Shown here: piece after piece, positions 8,507-12,197 of the stretch
Layout of the letters: each line of letters starts with the position of its first letter
Numbering within the stretch: the first letter of the stretch is position 1
Source: Acholeplasmatales bacterium DTU056
GTDB lineage: Bacteria > Bacillota_I > Bacilli_A > ML615J-28 > CAG-698
Length of the DNA: 12,197 nucleotides
NCBI GenBank assembly: GCA_001512985.1
Contig: LFRX01000029.1
Location: forward strand, 36,384-48,580
Reading direction: 5' to 3'
Notes under the pieces: generated by a model
Seen by the model: the letters and a program-made list of their open reading frames with translations, nothing else
Told to the model about the DNA's origin: nothing
Database searches by the model: none
Position numbers and translations under genes: made by a program

Positions 8507-9910
8507 ATGATATTAAAATACTTGGGGTTAATTTTAGGGATAATAGTTGTTTTTCTTGTGCTCTATACTGTTGTTGGACTTATTAAGACAATCTACTTAA
8601 AAAACAAAGAGGTTAAGTTATTAACACTTCCCAATGATAATTCTGACCGAACCACATTATATGGAAATGAATTATTTGAATTAATTAAAGTATCTAGTCC
8701 AGCAACATCTAACGACGAAAGTTTTCATATTATTCGCGAAAAAATAAAAACAATTTTCCCTTTGATTCACAATAATTTTTATCGTGAAAAAATTGATCAA
8801 AATGTAATTTATACATATAAAAATTTTCAAAGTGATAAACCGAATGTTTTATTTGTTTCTCACATTGATAATTTAACATTTAACAATGATGCTATAATGA
8901 CAAATAATGAAATATATGGAGCGGGAACTTTTGATGCTAAAGCACTGCTTTATGTTATTTGTAAAGCTGTTGAAGAAGTTCTTGATGAACAAGGGAAGTT
9001 AGATGTCAATTTAACTATTGTTATTACTACTGACGACACTTCTACAAAACACGGAAGCGAAAAAATAGCTAAAAAGCTTTTAAAAGAAGGAAAATTCTTT
9101 CATTTAGTAATGGAAGAAGGAATTGGCATTGTTGATCCAGATTATCTAGGACTAAAAAGTAATTATGCTTTAATAGGTATAGGTGTTACAGGAGAAGTTG
9201 AAATTCGCTTTAAAAAATCACTTAGCGAAAAACACGTTTTATTAGAATTTTTACAAGATGTTAAGAATAATCGCTTATTTAAAACCAAAATTAATCGTCA
9301 GATTATTCAGATCTTGAAACAATTATCAAAAGATATGGACTTTAAAAATCGTTTTTATATTAATAACATTTTATTATTCAAACATAAAGTTCAAAAATCA
9401 CTAGATAGTGGAGATATTAAAGTAAGCCGAATTGTTAAAACTAATGTAAAATATGGACTAGTTCAAGAAAATGAAAAAGAAGTATACTTTGATATGAAAT
9501 TTGAACTAGCACCACTAACAATGCCAAGTGAGGTACTAGAAGTTTTAGCTCCATATATTGCAAAATATAATCTTGATTATGAAATTATATTTGTTAATGG
9601 CGGATCACGCATAACAAATGTTAATCAACCAGGATATAAATGTGTAGTAGAAACAATTAATAAAATTTTTAAACACTTATATATTTCTCCGTTTATTATT
9701 ACAAATATTGCAGAAAAAAGATTTTTTGATAGCGTAAGTGACTGCGTCATTCGCTTTTCCCCATTGTATTATCCGTCAAACATTTTAAAAGATAATTATC
9801 ACGGGAAGGAGCATATTCAAAAAAAATCACTTTTATATGGAGTAGATTTTTTTAAAACAATACTGAAAGAATTTAAGGTGGAGGTAAAAAGTGCATTGTC
9901 GAAGATGTAA
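8507..9910 (+). CDS. Membrane-anchored M20-family peptidase-like protein with altered active site
   Basis: The 467-residue protein begins with one hydrophobic segment (about 4-26) and then has a domain resembling M20 metallopeptidases of the carboxypeptidase S / PM20D1 type. Matches are SHID (His119, Asp121; usually H-x-D), IYGAGTFDAK (Asp143, the bridging metal ligand), TTDDTSTKHGSEKI (usually DEE-x-x-G...), MEEG (Glu203/Glu204) and a terminal YHG (His432). Two features argue for changed chemistry: the normal Glu-Glu pair (catalytic base and metal ligand) is Asp176-Asp177, and the linker between His119 and Asp143 is shorter than usual. The GAGGAGG site just before the ATG is strong. The next gene overlaps its 3' end by 20 bases, so they are likely translated together. 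It may be a divergent peptidase/amidohydrolase or a non-catalytic relative. The family call is fairly secure; the substrate is unknown. Confidence 0.75.
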   Translation: MILKYLGLILGIIVVFLVLYTVVGLIKTIYLKNKEVKLLTLPNDNSDRTTLYGNELFELIKVSSPATSNDESFHIIREKIKTIFPLIHNNFYREKIDQNVIYTYKNFQSDKPNVLFVSHIDNLTFNNDAIMTNNEIYGAGTFDAKALLYVICKAVEEVLDEQGKLDVNLTIVITTDDTSTKHGSEKIAKKLLKEGKFFHLVMEEGIGIVDPDYLGLKSNYALIGIGVTGEVEIRFKKSLSEKHVLLEFLQDVKNNRLFKTKINRQIIQILKQLSKDMDFKNRFYINNILLFKHKVQKSLDSGDIKVSRIVKTNVKYGLVQENEKEVYFDMKFELAPLTMPSEVLEVLAPYIAKYNLDYEIIFVNGGSRITNVNQPGYKCVVETINKIFKHLYISPFIITNIAEKRFFDSVSDCVIRFSPLYYPSNILKDNYHGKEHIQKKSLLYGVDFFKTILKEFKVEVKSALSKM

Positions 9911-10238
9911 TTCAGAATTAATTGATGGAAAATGTCCAAATTGTTATGATCCATTTTTAGAAATGCAGTCACAATTAAGACGACAAAGAAATAAATATGA
10001 TAAGCATAATAATATTTTATTCATTATTAGTATCATTTTATTTGTTATTTCCATTTTCCCTCTTCACCAAATATTAATGTGGATAGGACTTGGATTGTCA
10101 ATTTTAATATTCGCTTTAATTATAGTTTTGCAGCGAAAAGAAAAAAATAGTATTCAACCGTACGGTTTAATTTTTACCTGCACTTCATTTCTATCTTTTG
10201 CTATGTGGTTATATTTTGTGTATATAATTATTTCATAA
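9891..10238 (+). CDS. Small zinc-ribbon membrane protein, function unknown
   Basis: The 115-residue product starts with GTG, preceded by GGAGGT at a five-base spacing, and overlaps the end of the M20-like gene by 20 bases. Residues 1-18 form a short zinc ribbon: Cys3-x2-Cys6 and Cys15-Pro-Asn-Cys18. A basic, Gln/Arg-rich linker follows (about 22-40). Three hydrophobic segments at about 41-58, 61-81 and 91-114 should span the membrane. I do not recognise a named family; N-terminal zinc ribbons fused to short membrane modules are common in Firmicutes. The tight overlap suggests a shared role or co-regulation with the M20-like protein, which is inference. A bidirectional terminator follows immediately. 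Confidence 0.8.
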   Translation: MHCRRCNSELIDGKCPNCYDPFLEMQSQLRRQRNKYDKHNNILFIISIILFVISIFPLHQILMWIGLGLSILIFALIIVLQRKEKNSIQPYGLIFTCTSFLSFAMWLYFVYIIIS

Positions 10239-10245
10239 ATAAAAA

Positions 10246-10266
10246 AGGGCATAAGCCCTATTTTTT
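10246..10266. terminator. Bidirectional terminator between the zinc-ribbon gene and the HIT gene
   Basis: Stem AGGGC (10246-10250) pairs with GCCCT (10255-10259) around an ATAA loop. It is flanked by six T on the right and by an A-run on the left, so it can end transcription from both converging genes. The HIT stop codon overlaps the right-hand T-run. Confidence 0.85.
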
Positions 10267-10675
10267 ATTTATCTAAACTTTTAATAATTTTTTCTTGTAG
10301 ATTTTTAAATTCTTCAGGAGTTAATTTATTTGGAGTAAATTTAATAGTTAAATTATCTTTTGGATAACGTGGGATAATATGAACATGTGCATGAAAAACA
10401 CTTTGTCCAGCAAGTTCCCCAGTATTATTGATAATATTAAAATGATTAGTATCTAAAGCATCGGTAATTTTTTTAGCAAGATTAACAGTCAAATTAAATA
10501 ATGGACCTACTAAATCACTATCTAATTCTTTAATGTTTGGAACATGTATTTTAGGGATTACAAGAGTATGTCCAAGTGAAGTTTGTGAAATGTCTAAAAA
10601 AGCTAAGAACTTATCGTCTTCGTATATTTTATATGATGGAATTTCGCCTGTTACTATTTTACAAAATACACACAT
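10265..10675 (-). CDS. HIT-family nucleotide-binding hydrolase
   Basis: HIT proteins of this type hydrolyse purine nucleoside phosphoramidates and related nucleotide conjugates in the cytosol. The 136-residue length is usual. The histidine triad is HAHVHIIP with His95, His97 and His99. Upstream are the typical NNTGELAGQSVFHAH context and GHTLVIPKIH (35-44). Cys2 and Cys5 with His44 and His95 can form the structural zinc site seen in B. subtilis Hit. The ATG is preceded by AGGAAG at about seven bases. In B. subtilis the equivalent gene (hit) lies next to ecsAB; that neighbour is absent here. It is transcribed alone from its own promoter, divergently from the Gx transporter gene. Confidence 0.93.
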   Translation of the reverse strand: MCVFCKIVTGEIPSYKIYEDDKFLAFLDISQTSLGHTLVIPKIHVPNIKELDSDLVGPLFNLTVNLAKKITDALDTNHFNIINNTGELAGQSVFHAHVHIIPRYPKDNLTIKFTPNKLTPEEFKNLQEKIIKSLDK

Positions 10676-10710
10676 CTTTCATCTTCCTTTCATTTAATAT
10701 CCATATTACA

Positions 10711-10739
10711 ATTATACAAAAAGCACTAGAAAAAAGCAA
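10711..10739 (-). promoter_or_regulatory. Sigma-A promoter for the HIT gene
   Basis: Read on the minus strand, TTGCTT (10739-10734) is separated by exactly 17 bases from a perfect TATAAT (10716-10711). This lies about 35 bases upstream of the HIT start codon, leaving a short leader that contains the ribosome binding site. Confidence 0.7.
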
Positions 10740-10745
10740 TTGATA

Positions 10746-10755
10746 GTGGTAAAAT
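10746..10755 (+). promoter_or_regulatory. Candidate extended -10 promoter for the Gx transporter gene
   Basis: TGG followed by TAAAAT gives an extended -10 element at 10747-10755, about 33 bases before the GTG start. No convincing -35 lies at normal spacing; TTGATA at 10740-10745 is too close. A TATAAT at 10755-10760 is an alternative -10. The exact start point is uncertain. Confidence 0.4.
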
Positions 10756-10788
10756 ATAATTAGGGTTATTTGAAAGGATTTGATTACA

Positions 10789-11334
10789 GTGTTAACAATA
10801 AAAACAAATGACCAATATACACGACAAGATTATGTCAAAATATCGATATTAATAGCGGTGTTAACTTCTTTAGGAGTTATTTTTTCGCTTGTTGATAAGC
10901 AAATATCATATTTGATTTTTCCCTTTCTTCCTACGGCTAAAATCGGGCTTGCTAACATTGTAATCTTGCTTGGGATATTATCGTTTGGTTTTAAAGAAAG
11001 TTTGATAATGACGATTTTAAAGTCAACGTTAGTATCATTAATTTTAGGAACTATAGTTGCTTTTGTGATAGGATTTACAGCTTCAATGATGGCATTAATT
11101 TCTATGTGGCTTACAAAACGCTTTTTAAAAGATAAAGTTTCTTGTGTTGGGATTAGTGTAGTTGGAGGATTCTTTCATATCTTAGGTCAATTATTAGTTA
11201 CATATTTTGTTTATTCTTTAGGAATGGTAATTTTAATTTATGGAGCCTTTTTAATTGCTCTATCTTTAGTAACTAGTATCATTATTGGATTAATTACAAA
11301 TAAGTTGAACCAATATCTATGCTATATAATGTAA
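10789..11334 (+). CDS. Gx transporter family protein (Hpre_diP_synt_I domain)
   Basis: A 181-residue integral membrane protein matching the family annotated as 'heptaprenyl diphosphate synthase component I' or Gx transporter, related in fold to ECF-transporter S components. The diagnostic motif is AKIGLANIVILLGILSFGFKE (residues 50-70 at most, the K-x-GLANIV core being most conserved), followed by a run of small and hydrophobic helices (about 70-107, 119-142, 146-170). GFFHILGQLL (127-136) matches the conserved H-x-x-GQL element. GTG at 10789 is preferred because AAAGGA lies ten bases upstream; the in-frame TTG at 10780 is only a few bases from the same site. The frequent partner encoding a NusG domain II protein is not next to it. 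Isoprenoid synthase activity should not be assumed; a small-molecule transport role is more likely by fold. Confidence 0.82.
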   Translation: MLTIKTNDQYTRQDYVKISILIAVLTSLGVIFSLVDKQISYLIFPFLPTAKIGLANIVILLGILSFGFKESLIMTILKSTLVSLILGTIVAFVIGFTASMMALISMWLTKRFLKDKVSCVGISVVGGFFHILGQLLVTYFVYSLGMVILIYGAFLIALSLVTSIIIGLITNKLNQYLCYIM

Positions 11335-11338
11335 AAAA

Positions 11339-11370
11339 CCAGGCATTAATTTGATGCCTGGGATTTTTTT
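11339..11370. terminator. Bidirectional terminator between the Gx transporter gene and gerQ
   Basis: The 8-base stem CCAGGCAT (11339-11346) and ATGCCTGG (11354-11361) encloses a 7-base loop. An A-run lies on the left and seven T on the right (11364-11370), so it can serve both converging transcripts. The gerQ stop codon overlaps its right edge. Confidence 0.9.
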
Positions 11371-11797
11371 ATTTATTAGAAGATGAAGCTTTTTTCTTTC
11401 GAATCGGATATTCATATTCAATTTCTTCATCAAAAGTGAAATAATTTAAGAATACTGTTAATAAAACATAGCGAACTTCACTTTGTAAATCTTTCAAAAT
11501 TAAATGGTCACGTCCTGCTGCTAATACAATTCCTTTAAAAATTTTTGAACCCCATTGACTACCTTCAAAATTCATATACACAGTTGCTACTTTGCCACGA
11601 TTTAAACGTAAAATGTTCTCAATATATGATTGTTCAAATTGAATTGGTAATTGTTGATCTGGAAGTGGTTGTTGTGGAAATGGTGGAAGAGGAACAACTG
11701 GTTGTTGATAAGGGGGAGTTGGAATTATTGGTTGTTGATATGGTGGAACATATCCGTAAGAGTTACCATATAGGAATGGTTGTTGAACATAATTCAT
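11369..11797 (-). CDS. gerQ: Spore coat protein GerQ
   Basis: GerQ is an inner-coat protein needed to position the cortex-lytic enzyme CwlJ in the spore, and so for dipicolinate-triggered germination. The 142-residue protein starts at the ATG at 11797, preceded by a strong AGGAGGT seven bases upstream. An upstream in-frame GTG at 11827 would place that site inside the gene and is rejected. Residues 1-53 are rich in Pro and Gln, with three repeats. The conserved domain begins at QSYIENILRLNRGK (56-69) and continues through FKG, AAGRDH and YFTFDEEIEYEYP. The protein ends in a basic tail, RKKK followed by Ser residues. B. subtilis GerQ has its transglutaminase-linked lysines at the extreme N-terminus; here no Lys occurs before residue 69. 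It lies directly behind cwlJ, as in the B. cereus group. Confidence 0.93.
   Translation of the reverse strand: MNYVQQPFLYGNSYGYVPPYQQPIIPTPPYQQPVVPLPPFPQQPLPDQQLPIQFEQSYIENILRLNRGKVATVYMNFEGSQWGSKIFKGIVLAAGRDHLILKDLQSEVRYVLLTVFLNYFTFDEEIEYEYPIRKKKASSSNK
11657..11746 (-). repeat. Proline/glutamine-rich tandem repeats in GerQ
   Basis: Residues 18-47 of GerQ are three imperfect 10-residue units, PPYQQPIIPT, PPYQQPVVPL and PPFPQQPLPD. The first two units are also similar at the DNA level. Unit-number changes by slippage or recombination are plausible. Confidence 0.75.
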
Positions 11798-11802
11798 TTT
11801 AG

Positions 11803-11809
11803 ACCTCCT
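11803..11809 (-). promoter_or_regulatory. gerQ ribosome binding site overlapping the ancestral cwlJ stop
   Basis: Read on the minus strand, AGGAGGT is a near-perfect Shine-Dalgarno sequence seven bases before the gerQ ATG. A TAG (11810-11808) in the cwlJ frame overlaps its first bases, a typical arrangement for a coupled operon if cwlJ once ended there. Confidence 0.85.
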
Positions 11810-11876
11810 AAATAAAACATTGTTCACTTTCTACCGGGGCATAAAAGCAGTGTGATTTGAAACGACCAGAATTCCA
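11808..11876 (-). other. Detached C-terminal coding remnant of cwlJ
   Basis: Directly after the TAA, the same reading frame stays open for 22 codons. It encodes WNSGRFKSHCFYAPVESEQC plus two residues and then meets TAG at 11810-11808, inside the gerQ ribosome binding site. The RFKSHCFY segment is characteristic of the end of CwlJ proteins. No start codon or ribosome binding site for independent translation is seen. Confidence 0.75.
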
Positions 11877-12197
11877 TTATCCAAACCATTGGGCTACGCA
11901 ATCACCATCTGTAGCATAAAACCATAAAGCGCGATCAGCTGGATAAAATTTTTCGCCATTAATAACCCGTCTTGCAAGACGAATATCAACTTGACGCGCT
12001 GCTTGATAAAAGTATGGATATAGCGTTGATTCAAAACCACCTGGTCGTTGGAATACCATTTGAGTAATAGTGCGAATGTCGTAAAAGTCAAGACAATTAG
12101 CTAAAACACGATTAATTCCTACATTTCCAACCATTAACATTCCTAATTGTCCTTCTCCCTCTGCTTCGGCACGCATTAATCGAGCAAGAAGTTTGAC
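11877..12197 (-). CDS. cwlJ: CwlJ spore-cortex-lytic enzyme (5' end outside window; premature stop at 3' end)
   Basis: CwlJ is a SleB/CwlJ-type (Hydrolase_2) enzyme in the spore coat that degrades cortex peptidoglycan during germination and depends on GerQ. The frame is open to the window edge; 106 residues are visible and about a dozen N-terminal residues should lie outside. RAEAEGEGQLGMLMVGNVG matches the start of the domain and includes the Glu expected to be catalytic. GGFESTLYPYFYQAA, ARRVINGE and GDCVAQWFG also match closely. The frame stops at TAA (11879-11877) right after AQWFG. Sequence past this stop, in the same frame, reads WNSGRFKSHCFY and resembles the normal CwlJ C-terminus. 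The B. subtilis protein, as I recall it, has Gln at the stop position, so a single CAA-to-TAA change would explain it. The visible gene therefore lacks the last 22 residues. It may be non-functional, truncated but active, or an assembly error. Confidence 0.9.
   Translation of the reverse strand, partial: VKLLARLMRAEAEGEGQLGMLMVGNVGINRVLANCLDFYDIRTITQMVFQRPGGFESTLYPYFYQAARQVDIRLARRVINGEKFYPADRALWFYATDGDCVAQWFG

Noticed and set aside
11545..11802. 85-codon plus-strand open frame antisense to gerQ
   Set aside because: It mirrors the Pro/Gln-rich repeats of gerQ, giving Val/Glu-rich low-complexity sequence with no ribosome binding site or known domain.
11798..11827. Upstream GTG start for gerQ at 11827
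   Set aside because: It would put the strong AGGAGGT site inside the coding region and add residues that have no family counterpart; the ATG at 11797 is much better placed.
11894..12091. 65-codon minus-strand frame overlapping cwlJ
   Set aside because: It is a shifted frame of cwlJ; the conserved CwlJ motifs are all in the other frame.
1..12197. CRISPR array, prophage, insertion sequence or novel defence system
   Set aside because: No regularly spaced repeats, integrase, transposase or defence-type gene was seen; the region is mostly conserved housekeeping and sporulation genes.

Overview
This AT-rich window reads as an origin-proximal segment of a low-GC, Gram-positive, endospore-forming bacterium (Bacillota, probably class Bacilli). 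Three things support this. The recF-gyrB-gyrA gene order is typical of the dnaA-dnaN-recF-gyrB-gyrA region. The gyrase subunits are of Firmicute type, with a short GyrB that lacks the proteobacterial insertion. A cwlJ-gerQ spore-germination pair is present, in the adjacent arrangement known from the Bacillus cereus group. The strong AT bias and compact genes would also fit lineages such as Turicibacter or its relatives, but the species cannot be settled from this window.

Layout, left to right. Positions 1-5605 (+) hold the DNA replication and topology cluster: a 5'-truncated recF, then gyrB, then gyrA, with gaps of 1 and 21 bases. GyrA carries an unusual acidic N-terminal extension of about 70 residues and an acidic C-terminal tail. 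Positions 5606-5723 contain a candidate promoter and a strong intrinsic terminator just before serS. serS and pepA (5724-8447, +) form a tight pair, seryl-tRNA synthetase and M17 leucyl aminopeptidase. A 59-base AT-rich spacer with a long inverted repeat follows. Next is a second pair (8507-10238, +) of overlapping genes: a membrane-anchored M20-like protein with substituted active-site acids, and a small zinc-ribbon protein with three membrane segments.

A bidirectional terminator separates these from a HIT-family nucleotide-binding protein on the minus strand (10265-10675). That gene is transcribed divergently from a Gx transporter / Hpre_diP_synt_I membrane protein (10789-11334, +). A second bidirectional terminator separates the transporter from the minus-strand cwlJ-gerQ operon (11369-12197 and beyond the window).

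Most of the window is conserved housekeeping sequence. The best leads are: an in-frame TAA near the 3' end of cwlJ, after which recognisable CwlJ sequence continues in the same frame up to the gerQ ribosome binding site; the GyrA extensions; the M20-like protein whose usual Glu-Glu pair is Asp-Asp; and an attenuator-like arrangement ahead of serS. I found no CRISPR array, prophage, insertion sequence, tRNA or rRNA. No gene-free stretch exceeds about 120 bases.
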